DNA of 64,000 nucleotides, taken from assembly GCA_964017195.1 (NCBI GenBank), contig OZ024892.1:4508366-4572365 (forward strand). The letters run 5' to 3'. How positions within the stretch are numbered: position 1 is the stretch's first letter; every line of letters starts with the position of its first letter. Source of the stretch: Siderastrea radians. Taxonomy: Eukaryota > Cnidaria > Anthozoa > Scleractinia > Rhizangiidae. Below are positions 33,212 to 44,244 of the stretch, one piece after another. Both the position numbers and the translations under genes were made by a program. The notes under the pieces are model-generated. The model saw nothing but the letters and a program-made list of their open reading frames with translations. It did no database searches and was not told the DNA's origin.

Positions 33212-34076
33212 CTGCGCAACAGAAAGGAGCAAAGACAATAATGCCTCCTTAGTGAAAGATGAGGCAAGCTCTGTTCTGAAACTCGGAATGGAAGAGGAAG
33301 CAAGAAAGACCCCAAAACACAGGAAGGAGGTCAACCGAACAAGAAGTATGCCAGCTTAAGGTGATTCCATCGAAATAGAAGGAATATTTAAAATTTTCTA
33401 AGACTTGGTCCAACTGGTAATTACGTTTAGAATATTTTAAAAATGCAATGAAAAACAGGGGTCACCAAGCTAAGCTTGTTGTGGAGAATTTGATTAAACA
33501 TTCAGGCAGTCCATCTTTGCAGGTGATCTTTTCCTTTTTTCCTATGACCTAAATGCTTGATCAACAAGTTGATCATAAAGATGCTTATCTTTATTGGGGT
33601 TTAAAGATTCACAGCCTGTAAGATTGGTAAAGTCATACCTCCCAGTCCCTTTGATGTTTCTTGGTACCCAAGCATACCTAACTGCTTTGTTTGCAATAAT
33701 ATACGCTCATATAGATTTCAGAATTAACCATATTTTCCAAGGAACACAGTAGTAAGTCAAACCAGAGTATTAGTTGACCCTACGGTTTGGCCCTTGAAAT
33801 CACCTTTTTTTCTGTATTTCTGGTACATACATGGAGTAAAAAATAAGTTGAAATTCTGAAGAAAGATTAGTGTTATTCATTTTGCAGAGTGCTTCTAATG
33901 CCAGAGGACAAATTTTCAAACCAGATTCACATCAATTGCATAACAAGTACATGCGGACATAAAGGGAATAAACTGTAAATTGTAACCTTTAACTGCCAAA
34001 ATACATATACCTATGTCATATCAATCACTGATAGTGGCAATCCAGTTATTGCAAATTATAAAGTCAGGTAACTTAC

Positions 34077-34135
34077 CTCCTGAAGTGACAAACTCACTCC
34101 CATTTACTTCTTCATATCCTTCTGCAACAGGGACA
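34077..34135 (-). CDS. Unknown minus-strand gene, upstream exon
   Basis: A 59-bp open exon with acceptor TACAG| (34136) and donor GGAG|GTAAGT (34076). It reads VPVAEGYEEVNGSEFVTSG and joins the next exon in phase. It lies on the same strand as, and downstream of, the NLR3 remnant, but nothing ties it to that gene. Confidence 0.45.
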
Positions 34136-34849
34136 CTGTAAAAAAAGTCATGTTAAAAGCTAAGTCGGACATTCAACCTTCTTGATAGGTGATAAACAAA
34201 GCCAAAATGCAAACAAAGGCAAAGATTTGTCTTAAGTTTATGAGCCATTTGGCTTATCTAGCTACATATAGCTATCAAACTTTTGCCACTTCTGGATGGA
34301 ACAATACTTTCTATCTGCAGCAGAAATAAAAAAAAAAATCAAATGTTACCATTCAAGCCATTGTGTGAACATCCTTGCATGGTTTCCATTTGCACATCTG
34401 AAGCAGTATATTGTGCTTTTTAATTTTATCAAAGGATATATTTTGGTTACTTCTCTTTCTCTCTTTTTCCTTTGAAGATAGAGAGATAAAACTGATTAAA
34501 TATAATTATGCTTTTGTACAACCCCTTATACCCAATTCAGACCAGAGGACAAATTAAACCTTATACCCGTGAATTTCAGACCTTGAACTGGCAAAATCCC
34601 TGACACAATATTTTAGACGAAAATAGCTCAAAAACATGGTACTCTTTAGGGTAGCACACACCTGTTTAGCCAGTGTATTTAGTATTAAATTTAAGCCACG
34701 TGAACTGAAGGTCCAAAGATTGTGGATGACATCATAAAGGCTGCACTTTAATTTGTTCTCAGTTATTTAAAAAACAGAGTTCGGTCCAGCCAAGTTTCTA
34801 AGCTGACGTTTCTTACTTTTCTTCAGTCTGTCTCCCTCCCGTGGTAAAA

Positions 34850-35060
34850 ATCCTACAAAGGATCCTAACAGGATCCTGATAGGATCCTACAGGATCCTAA
34901 CCTAGAATCCTGATAACATCCTTTAAATGAAACCCTAAACGATCTTAAATAGGACCCTGAGTAGGATCCTGATCTTATAAGTCATGATTAGGATTATAGC
35001 CATTTAAGATCCTGTGTACGTAGGATCCTGTAGGAGGTTACAAGATTCTACAAGATCCTG
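34850..35060. repeat. Cluster of AGGATCCT palindromes
   Basis: About ten copies or near-copies of AGGATCCT/GATCCTA spaced 10-25 bp apart, for example GGATCCTAACAGGATCCTGA. It is a degenerate palindromic array with no coding meaning. Confidence 0.75.
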
Positions 35061-35239
35061 TATAGGGGTCTCATTGGGTTAGGCTAGCCAGGCAGACCTG
35101 TTATATATAACATTTTGCCAGGCTTCTGAAAACCTCATCTCCTACCATCCAGGGGAGGGGGGGGGATATAAGGACTACATATTTTCTTTCATGTACCTTC
35201 AAAGTTACATGTATTTTATAAATTATATAACAAGGTTAC

Positions 35240-35307
35240 CTTTGCTTTCTTCATGTACCTTCACCAACTTTTTTATGTCATCAAAGGAGATTTCATCTTC
35301 TCTTACC
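35240..35307 (-). CDS. Candidate 68-bp minus-strand exon
   Basis: Acceptor TTTTTAAG| and donor AAAG|GTAACC bound a frame reading VREDEISFDDIKKLVKVHEESK. Its end phase does not fit the next candidate exon (34135), so an exon between them is missing or this is not part of the same transcript. Confidence 0.3.
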
Positions 35308-35485
35308 CTTAAAAAGAAATAAAAAATCCATTAATAAAGATCATTAAATTTTAACAGATACTGGAATAGTTAAAACTAAAAAGGTGTTAATTCTCAAGAG
35401 AAGTAATTTAGGGACTAACTGTAAGTAAGGTTACCTATACAATAAGGTTCCCCATGCTTGCCCTAGGTGTGGTTAAGAACTATTT

Positions 35486-37100
35486 TTCAGAAACTGAGGA
35501 ACACAATAGCCCTATGGCTAAAGGTACATGTCCGCAGATTTGTGCAATTTTTTATACAGTCACCCGTATAAAACTTCAAAATAGCTGTACAGCGGGTATA
35601 CATGCAGTAGAATTGCAGCGGTTTGAAAGCCTGCCTTAGCTGAAGTTATTGAAGTTGCAGTGGGCTGCAAAAATGCTGTGTAGCCCTCTGAAGTGCTTGA
35701 AAGCATCTTGTAGCTGTTTCGAAGACCCTGATCAGTTGCTGCCAAGTTGCTGCTGTCAGCTGCAAAATCACTAGGAAAAGAAGTACGACGAGCTGATAGA
35801 TAAGTTTTCGCCATTTTGCTCAATCTGGTGCTACAACATATTAAGCTTACTCAGACGCCTCTGCATGGGGATCAATGTAAACCAGTTAAGTAAACACTGA
35901 CTTGCATGAACAGAGGTTGTCAGTGAAAAATAACAAGGCTTACCCATACGAACGACGCAGTGCTGCTGCAGCACTGCATTAGTTCACTTTTTTGGTTACA
36001 CAGCGCTAATTACGCATTGAAAAAGCATTGTTCGCGAGTCGTTCAATCAGTCAGAACCAAAGATTACGTATTGCAGGAGCGCTGCAATATTTTTGTGACG
36101 CTAAGGCATCATCAAAGTTGAAGCCTTCTAAAAATGTCAGGTTTGGAGCGTAAAAAAAAGGTCCTAGTATCATTTGTTTTATAATTAGCCTTAAAAATAA
36201 TCCGCTGCTGATAGCTGTATATCATATCCCATAAGTCTACATTCTTTGCATTTTTGAAGCCCATTTGCAGCAACCTGTAGCGCCCCTTGCATGTTTGTGA
36301 ATTTTCAGAGCGCTGCCAAGTGCCTGCTTATCGCTGTTGCCTGGCTTCACGCTGCATAAAAAACAGCGAAATGTGCAACTGCTGCAGCCTGCAGCCCCTT
36401 TGTAGCTGTTTCACAGTGCTTCTTGAAGCCATTCTGTAGCACTGCAACAGCACTACTCATTTCGTATGGGCAGATGTGCTTGCATTTGGAGTAATTCATG
36501 AACTAGAGATAGAGAAGAGGCTTCACCTAGTGGTGAATTCTTACAGAGTGGTGGCATTAGAAATGCAAATTTATAAAACACTCTCTTGTAGTTACAGCGA
36601 AAGTTTTTGTTTGGCGTAAGAATTCTTTGGAGAAGTTCTATAACTTCCTTTTCTCTTCCTGGTAACCCACTTTTTTTTGAACAAATCATCAGCATCGCCA
36701 TGAATGAGCATGCACACAGCAATCTGCTATTTTGCTAAAAAATAAGCATCCAGGGCTCATCGTCAAGAGCCAGGTATTGATCGCGATCGGACGGTTCGTC
36801 TTTTGTGGCAAATTGTCTAACGAAGTAAAGAAGCTTTAATGTCAGATCTACCTTTGAGTGAAAACCTCGCAATGAGATGAAATAGAAAGGCATGTAATCC
36901 CTGAGACTGGAAGCTACAGTAGAACATGACCAACTGCAATGGCAACCAAACGTTATCCAAACCCGAGTGATCCCCAGATTGACACGATCCTGCAGGTAGA
37001 TTAATTGTGAAGCCAACAGACCAGCAATCTCATCACACTCGCTCTTGCGGCCAGTGAAGTTAGGATTACCATTGATTAGGGATAGCATATCTTGGAGATC
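35486..37100 (-). pseudogene. NLR3: fossil NB-ARC exon
   Basis: Minus-strand relic of the NB-ARC exon. It begins near 37090 with PNFTGRKSECDEI. The P-loop region reads SIWGSLGFG, then TAA in place of the catalytic lysine, so the Walker A motif is destroyed. It continues with FYFISLRGFHSKVDLTLKLL, a break near 36735, and EASSLSLVHELL near 36480. It is interrupted by a roughly 0.9-kb insertion (35571-36474), then resumes with QICGHVPLAI (35550-35490) and a stop. No TPRs remain. It is the most decayed of the three paralogues in the window. Confidence 0.8.
35571..36474. mobile_element. GCTGC-rich insertion splitting NLR3
   Basis: It separates two pieces of the NB-ARC sequence that are contiguous in NLR2. 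The borders carry CACCCGTATAAAAC and, inverted, GCCCATACGAAATG; an inner ACCCATACGAACGACG lies at 35943. The interior is rich in GCAGCTGC/TGCAGC words. It is probably a nested non-autonomous element; the exact ends and target duplication are unclear. Confidence 0.55.
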
Positions 37101-38893
37101 TTAAGTCTAAATAAAAGTTTCAATCAAAGATGCTTTCTTCCTTTAGAGATTTTTCCCCACCGACAACCTTTCGAAAACGACCGTGTTAGGAGAAAAAAGT
37201 CAAGGCAGTGGACGTAAATTTACACACTTTAAGGGGGAGACTCTTAACTACCACGTTGTTGCTATGGAAGTCCTCGACCATTGTGCTCAGGCCCCAACTT
37301 CCAAAAATCACCTGCTTGGCCACAATATTGTTCCACAGAAGAGGTTTTCAAGATTTTAGAGTTACAACCATACTTGGCAGGCCACGTGACTTAAACAGAA
37401 AAAGCCTAAGACACAAACAGCATATAATTTTGGTCAACAACGGCATCAATATTTAATAACCATGAATGATGCAAAATGTGTTGTATCAATTTCTTGAAGT
37501 TCACAAAGTTTTACAGGTTATGACATCATAAGTGTATATAATATTATTTATACACTTAGACTATTAAAGGCTGGATAATGTCTCCTATCCATGAAAAAAA
37601 TTGGATCTCTACCTCCTTTCCTCCAAGTGTTTAAGGGATTTTTTTCCTAATGTGTGGTTGGAGATTGGCACTGGCTATACATGAGGAATGAAGATTTTAA
37701 AAATTCAGATCCCTTAACAAGAACACCAGATCTGTTCCTAGAGCCCTCGGAGTCTCCCCCCTTAAACCAGTTACAGAATTTACCTGCTTGTGCACATCTA
37801 AATTGTACAACAGTGCAGGAAATCCAACTTAAGGCAGTGGTTTCGAGTGATATGATTATTGTTCAGACAAACAATACAATTCAGTAGCCTGCTCATACAC
37901 TATGAGTAGGCACTATTAATTATTATTGCTATTCTCCTAGATGGGATGTTAGCCTATCTTGTCTTGGTTATCCTGTTTACCTAACGCTTGATACCAGTGT
38001 GCCAATAATTATGATAATTAATATATATAATAATTACCAATAATTATTCATACACCATGAAACACAGAGACAGTGTGGAGTGAAGTTTATTCCCACTAAG
38101 TTTAAATCACTTTCAAGCAAGCCTCCACACACATTAAGATGCAGATTCTTTATATAAAACTAATAGCCTGAAAAGACTCTGCCCATCAGAGATGTGGATT
38201 ATTAATTTTTGTACTCTACTGAGAAAGTATTTACCTAAATAGCCTGTCAACATGCTCCCAGGGAAGAACGGAATGCAACAAAAATCGGAGAGCGGAGCAA
38301 GATGGGTGTGGTTAAAGAACCTGTTTTAACAGGCCGAAAAGCCTACAATGTAATGGCCTGTTTCAGATTCTGACAGGTTAAGTAGGGGTGGCTAAAAGTA
38401 GAAAAGGACCATAAAGAGTCTACGAACCTGTTTTAACAGGATTAAAAGCCTACAATGTAATGGCCTGTTCCAGATGCTGACAGATTAAGTAGGGACGGCT
38501 AAAAGTAGAAAGGACCACAAAGAGTCGCAAGCCACCCCTATTTTCTCCAGAGCTGCAGGTTTTATTTTTGGAGTTCCACGTCTCTATCATTCTTCAGTTA
38601 GAGGGAAAACGGTCAAATGCAATGGGGAGGGGGGCAGGGGGTGAGCGGTTAAGGAACCAAAACTCTTTTATTATTTTTGCATTGAAAATAATTATTTGCA
38701 CTTGTACATATTAAAGAAAAAGGGAACGAAAGAAGGGAGAGCTCTACTCAACCCCCCCCCCCCCCTTGCACTCGTTTTCTCACTCTTACTACTATCTTGG
38801 AGCCTGGAGCAGGCTAATGATAGGATATATGCAATATGATACACAATGTATGATACCATATGATATATAATATCTTATTACAAATTATAATAC
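37101..38893 (-). other. Probable NLR3 intron region with repeats
   Basis: Lies between the fossil coiled-coil exon and the fossil NB-ARC exon. A tandem duplication of 107 bp (CCTGTTTTAACAGG units at 38320 and 38427) lies at 38310-38528, and a C-run at 38752-38765. No gene seen. Confidence 0.4.
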
Positions 38894-38999
38894 CTGTATT
38901 TTTAACTCGCGTATCATGTTTGTCTTGCCCTATTTTTAAATTGTTTCTCCTCTGTTCCAACATGGCTACATCATCTTCGTTAGCAGCAAGACTTTCCAT
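38894..38999 (-). pseudogene. NLR3: fossil coiled-coil exon end
   Basis: Minus-strand frame reading NEDDVAMLEQRRNNLKI then KNTG, with donor ACAG|GTATT at 38893. It matches the end of NLR2 exon 1 (KKDVAMLEQKIRELK to NNSG) and uses the same intron phase (1). The HEPN part is gone. Confidence 0.7.
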
Positions 39000-39158
39000 T
39001 TATGGTTTGACTCTAAGAGAGAAAAAGTAAAAAAAGAAATTGTAAAGATGTTAATTAAGTTAGCTAGAATACATATTTAAAATATGTACTGTTTATTCGT
39101 TTGTTTTTTTCATGGTTCTGTAACCCAGAAGCATTGACAGTATCTACAGGCCCTTGCT

Positions 39159-40554
39159 TAGCCTGTTCCAGGCGTTCAGATAGTGGAGAGCGAGCGAAAA
39201 CTAAGGCGAGCGAAAGAGCGGGAAAAAACGAGGGGAGACTGGGGGAGAGGACGAGTCCTCTCCCCCAGTCTCCCCTCGTTTTTTTCCCGCTCTTTCGCTC
39301 GCTTTATTTTTCGCTCGCGCTCCACTATCTGAACCAGGGCGGGAAAAGGTTGGGCGATGAAATGAGCAGTCCGCTCTTCAAGCGATGTGTGATGCGGAGA
39401 AGGACTGGCACGAGCGCTCTTTCCGCGCTTCCGGTGCGTTTGGTGGCCGGCAAAATTTACCTTTCAACAAACCGGAAATCTCATTTTCTTTCTTCATTTT
39501 TCAGCCAGCCGTGCACTATGATTAAAACGTTTTTCCACAGTCCTGGCTCACAGCTTAAAATCCTTATGTCTGCGTGGACATTAGTCAATCTTTTTCACAG
39601 TAAGTTCTCGAAAAATGCGCTCAATTTGAGAGTGTCGAATGCTTGCTCTTGCCGAAAAACATGACATGGTTGTCTTTCCTCGTCTCTTTTAAAAAAGCTC
39701 CAAATTACTCCACCCTAAATCTTACATATATTAAAGGCCGATAAATTTTACATGACATAATAAAAAATTAGCTGGAGATATTTGGAGATAGTGGCGTTTT
39801 GCAACTTTAAACTTTGCCTCCTTGCCACGCGCCATGGCGATGATTCGTCGCAACGCCACAAACTGTGTGTAAACAAATTAAAAGTGAAATTAAATTTGCA
39901 GATTTCTCCTCCCTTTATCTCACAAAAAAAAAAGCAAAGAAAACCGTCTAAACTGAGGAGCAATTTTGTTTGTAGTACCTAAAGAATCGAAACAGACAAG
40001 CATAGGAGAGGTTTTGGGGAAAAAAGAAGAAGAAGCGCGGTGTTAATGTTGATTTGATTCAATTAATTAACTAGGGACGTGTCATGATTAACCTTGCACG
40101 AGCTGCACGAATTATAAATACGTGTCATGCCACGCGTCATCCAAACGCCATTTTCCATCTTTTTACTTTGCTCTGCTCGTTTTAAGACAGTTTTTTAGCA
40201 TCGATTAAGGCGGAAAAGACAAAGAAAAGATAACCCAAAGTTAACGTTTTTCGGGAACTATTAATAGATTATTAGGATTTTGAATTTGGATCTTTGAATT
40301 TTTGAAATTTGGTCTAGCACCCAATTCGATCCCAGTCCACTGCTTCACACCTTTTTGCTCGGACACGCTCGTTTCATCGCCCAACCTTTTTCCGCCCTGA
40401 TCTGAACGCTCCCCTCGTTTTTTTCCCGCTCTTTCGCTCGCTTTATTTTTCGCTCGCGCTCCACTATCTGAACGCTCCCCTTGTTTTTTTCCCGCTCTTT
40501 CGCTCGCTTTATTTTTCGCTCGCGCTCCACTATCTGAACGCCTGGAACAGGCTA
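39159..40554. mobile_element. Foldback element with long inverted arms
   Basis: The ends are TAGCCTGTTCCAGGCG and CGCCTGGAACAGGCTA. The arms extend inward with GTTCAGATAGTGGAG, AGCGGGAAAAAACGAGG and AAGGTTGGGCGATGAAA, each found inverted near 40370-40555. The left arm contains its own hairpin (39236-39330) and the right arm a tandem duplication of about 75 bp. Flanks GCCCTTGCT and GCCCTAATGCT are similar and may be an eroded 9-bp target duplication (Mutator-like). The open frame across it is low-complexity and not a gene. Confidence 0.65.
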
Positions 40555-42520
40555 GCCCTAATGCTTTCTTCTCATTCTTTTTTAAGCGAATCACATAAAA
40601 ATGATTGCGGTGGAGACAGCCTTCAAGGTCTGTTGCATTTTTCTTGGTACTGCCTTAGCTTCTTGAATTGGTTGCTAAAGGCTTCTACGTTCAGGTCATG
40701 AACCAAAAGAGGACCAGAGATATGAAGGAGCACAAAATGGACTAGTCATGCTGGCCAGCCATGGCCGTCATTCTGTTCTGTAGGCTAGATAGACACAAAG
40801 CAATATCAATGTGAGACAGAGTCGGTCTTGTAGACACAAAGCACTTTTAATTATAGCTTGTGTGACATAGAATATGGTATGTTTTGGCAGGTCAATATTT
40901 CACGTAGCCTGCGTCGCAGACGTACTAATATTACGCCAGTATATAACTATTTATAAGGGTTAAAATTTGGTCTGCAACGCAGGCTATATTTCCCCGGGCT
41001 TTAATTTTGTAGCCTGTGAATACAGCCATCTCTCCGCACTCGGGCCGCTTTGATTTCAAGAAGACAAACATAAAGCTTAACAAAAAATGAGCATAAATTT
41101 TCGCGAAAATGTGTCAACAAAATTTTTTTCGTTTCTGTTTTTGTTAAATATATGTAGGTACTAACTTGTTAATAACATTTTGTTGATTCAATTCTTTGAT
41201 GATGTATATTTTGCATGTGCAAATTTCTGGGGTCTTCAACGAGACATACATACGAGAAATACACAAAGAACTATAAAACATTTCCACAACACTGAAAAAC
41301 TAACAAACCCTCCCTCCAAGTTGAACCGACGCCCTACCGAAAGTGCAGTGTCGGCTTGCTGAGCTAGTAAGTAAATTATTCTTGGGAATCTACCACTAAA
41401 ATATAAGCAAAATCCACATGTACCTTAACTGTAACATGACAAAACAAAAATTAAATATCACAAAATACCTTGAAAGGCCTCAAAATTGGGAAAATTTCCA
41501 GAAATACAACTAATGTTCAGACAAACTCGACAATACCCACCATCCCAGCTCAATGTGCGACACATAATGAACCTTTGTGTAGCGTGACAGATCCTAAATA
41601 GGTAGATATAACATCAGACATAAGGTACCGACCGTTAGAAAAGTTGTGTGGAGGGGGGGCAGTTGAAGTAGGAAAAAAACATTCATGGTAGAGAGACAGC
41701 TAAACAAAACCTCCAGCTGATTTCAGCCGATTATTCGAGGATGATCTCTAAAAAATTAAAATACAGATTTGCCAAAATTGAAATTTTTCTTAGCGACTTT
41801 TGTTCCCTTGACTTCCCTCAGGCAAGGCAGCGTAATATGAGAGTTTGTAAGGAGCTGAAATTCGATCAAAAATAATCGGCGGTTTTCCACCAAAACTACA
41901 TTAAAATCGAAATAAAGTTTGAAAAACCTTACCTGTTGTGTGTTTGCTATGTTTTTACCACTTTTCTGAGCTTCTGGAGGTCGTTTGGGCGATTTTCTGC
42001 TTAACTGCGGTCAATGCCATGGCTTGTCATGTACTAAAGAGAAGACTAGACTTCTCTTTAGTACGTGACATGCCATCTAGACTGTCAGCCTTTAAGGCTG
42101 AATGCCGGGCAGCCGCCATGTTTGTTTGTCTGTCCCTAGCTGCACTAGAATCTTCCAAACGAAGGCAGTTTACCGGGTGCTAGGATCTTCTTATTGTTAG
42201 AATCTTCCTATCTCTTAGCTAGGAAGATCATAGTGCTAGAAAGATCCTTGCTGAGTGACTGGGGCCAAGCACAATATTTTGCATGTACATGTAAACTGGA
42301 TACAGAAAACATAATGGCGCTGGGATGATCCGCCTTCTAGGAACTTACTAGCACTAGGATCTTCCTCCCTAGTCCATGTAAACAGCCCCTAAGGCCCCAT
42401 TTATTTGGAGAAAAGCTGTCTCGTGTACCTGAAACAACCCTTCCCCCGAGACAACTTTACCTAGCGTTTACATGATAAAAAAGGAAGGGGTTTATTTATT
42501 TTATAACCCTCCCATTAATT
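40555..42520. other. Intergenic with repeat fragments
   Basis: No gene. TAGCCTG(C/T)GAATACAGCC-type fragments near 40900-41060 relate to the palindrome at 42523. An inverted pair (ACTAAAGAGAAGACTAGACTTCTCTTTAGT) sits at 42032-42064. AAGATCCT/AGGATCTTC words cluster at 42180-42370. Confidence 0.4.
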
Positions 42521-42522
42521 TC

Positions 42523-42595
42523 TAGCCTGCGAATACAGCCGCTTCTCCGCGCTCCGGCCGCTTGAGCGCGGAGAGGCGGCTGTATTCGCAGGCTA
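42523..42595. mobile_element. 73-bp palindromic mini-element with 9-bp target duplication
   Basis: A near-perfect palindrome from TAGCCTGCGAATACAGCC to GGCTGTATTCGCAGGCTA. It is flanked directly on both sides by ATTAATTTC (42514-42522 and 42596-42604). A 9-bp duplication is the Mutator-superfamily hallmark. Confidence 0.85.
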
Positions 42596-42869
42596 ATTAA
42601 TTTCTGCAACGCACATGCTTTATTTTTTATTGTGGTAAAGAGAAAACATTCAGTGAGGCCGTCACAGCACACTTCAGCTAAACAATTCCAAGCTGGTTAG
42701 TTTACTCGATTTTATCACACCGTAATTAAATCTGAAAAGCTCAATCCTGAAAAAGTGACTTGCTTTCAGTCCTTTCTTGTTTTTCTCTCGTCAATAAAAT
42801 CGGACGACGGGTACCCGCTGCCCCATTTTACACCACACGATGTGTTTTGCCCAATAAGCGCGCGCGAAA

Positions 42870-43039
42870 ATTATTAATAATGGTAATACATGTAGGACTT
42901 CGTGTTGTCCAATTCGGTCTGTAATCATACAAGTGATTAACAAAATCGGACGGCCGCGTAGCAGGAGTCCGATTTGTTTAATCACGAGTATGATTACAGA
43001 CCAAATTGGACGACACAAAGTCCTGTTACCAATTAATAT
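42870..43039. mobile_element. Foldback MITE, arms about 75 bp
   Basis: TGTAGGACTTCGTGTTGTCC, CGGTCTGTAATCAT and AAAATCGGAC on the left are mirrored by GTCCGATTTG, ATGATTACAGACC and GGACGACACAAAGTCCT on the right. Almost no loop. No coding capacity. Confidence 0.75.
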
Positions 43040-43197
43040 GTATAAAAAAATTCGAAAAAAAAAAGGAGAAAACGTACCGGAGAAGGAATAGACAACAGTT
43101 TTAAGCGCAACAGATCGACCGCTGTATTCATGTGCGTCGCATGCATTAGCGACTCTGAAGTGGATACCATTAGAGAAAAGGCGTTTCCAGCGAAGAT

Positions 43198-43604
43198 GTG
43201 TGCATGTATACAAATGTCTAAATGGACTTATAAATCATGAATTGACTTTAGTAACACAGCAACATCAGTATAATTATAACACCAGACATAAAGTCAATCT
43301 TAGACTCCCCTGCGTTAGAAGGAATTAGGGAAAACAAAGAACTGCCTATCACGCTGTAAATGATTTTAATTCTCTCAGCCAGATAATACGAGACTCTGCC
43401 AATGTAAATATTTTTAAGCGACAGGTTTTTAATTTTTCAATTTAAGTGTTTTATTAATTTCATATTTTTAGTCCTCTTATTTTTTTTTTTAATTCAATGT
43501 AGATATTTTAGTTTTTAGTATTAATCTTTGAGGTCCTTTTCGAAAACCACGTGTAAGTGAAAAAGTTTCCTCAATAAAGATTATTATTATTATTATTATT
43601 ATGA
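43198..43604 (+). mobile_element. 3' end of a CR1-like non-LTR retrotransposon
   Basis: One frame reads VYKCLNGLINHEL, then YNYNTRHKVNLRLP, a stop, then GKQRTAYHAVNDFNSL and IFKRQVFNF before TAA. This is the usual C-terminal tail after the reverse transcriptase in CR1/L2-type LINEs. It is followed by about 130 bp of AT-rich 3' UTR, AATAAA (43575) and an ATT microsatellite (43580-43601), a typical LINE tail. It is 5'-truncated with an internal stop. Confidence 0.7.
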
Positions 43605-43741
43605 AATACGTTAAAAAAAAAGCTTATTCAAGTGTAACTGATCCATTAGAGCGCGCGCTCTGACACGTACTGTCCAATTGCTTAGGCATGACGTATACAC
43701 TGTCCAATTACACGGTCCTATTAACCCTTAACATACTAGCT

Positions 43742-44052
43742 GGACATATAGAGCGCTTTTCAAATGAGTGTCGTAAAACCAAAACCAAAGTAATTACCCC
43801 AGCCAATCACAACAAACACAAATTATCCAATGAACCAATCAGAACTCGAAGCAAATACATGTAACCGGCGCCAAGCGCGGGAAAACGCGTGCAATTGCGA
43901 GCAAGTCGCGACTGATTGGTTTGAGTTTTACTCCTGATTGGTCGAGAAAGTGGCGCGAAAGATTTTAACCAATCACAGAGCGAAGTAAAGCAAAACCAAA
44001 GCAAAACATGAATTACTTTCGACACTCAATTGAAAACCGCTCTATGTCCAGA
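43742..44052. mobile_element. CCAAT-rich foldback nested in the piggyBac 5' region
   Basis: GGACATATAGAGCGCTTTTC and GAAAACCGCTCTATGTCC form inverted ends, with ATGAGTGTCG and CGACACTCAA just inside. Between them are at least five CCAAT or ATTGG boxes (43803, 43828, 43915, 43937, 43969). It sits between the piggyBac end and the transposase start, so it may act as the promoter, or it may simply be a nested insertion. Confidence 0.6.
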
Positions 44053-44244
44053 TATAGATAAATACAGCCTAACTTCCGGTGAGCGTCAAATTCATTTTTT
44101 AGGGCCTGGAAACGAATAGTTCATTTCATGGTGGCTTACACAAGGTATTTTTCTGAAATATCAAAGATTTGCTCGCTTTTGGCTGTTTTTGACGGAATTA
44201 TCGAGGTTTTTTGTTAGCACAGCGTGTAAGTGGGTGATTTAAAA

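Noticed and set aside
39101..39664. 187-codon plus-strand frame
   Set aside because: Runs through the foldback arm and its hairpin; Ser/Arg/Glu content is explained by the repeat.
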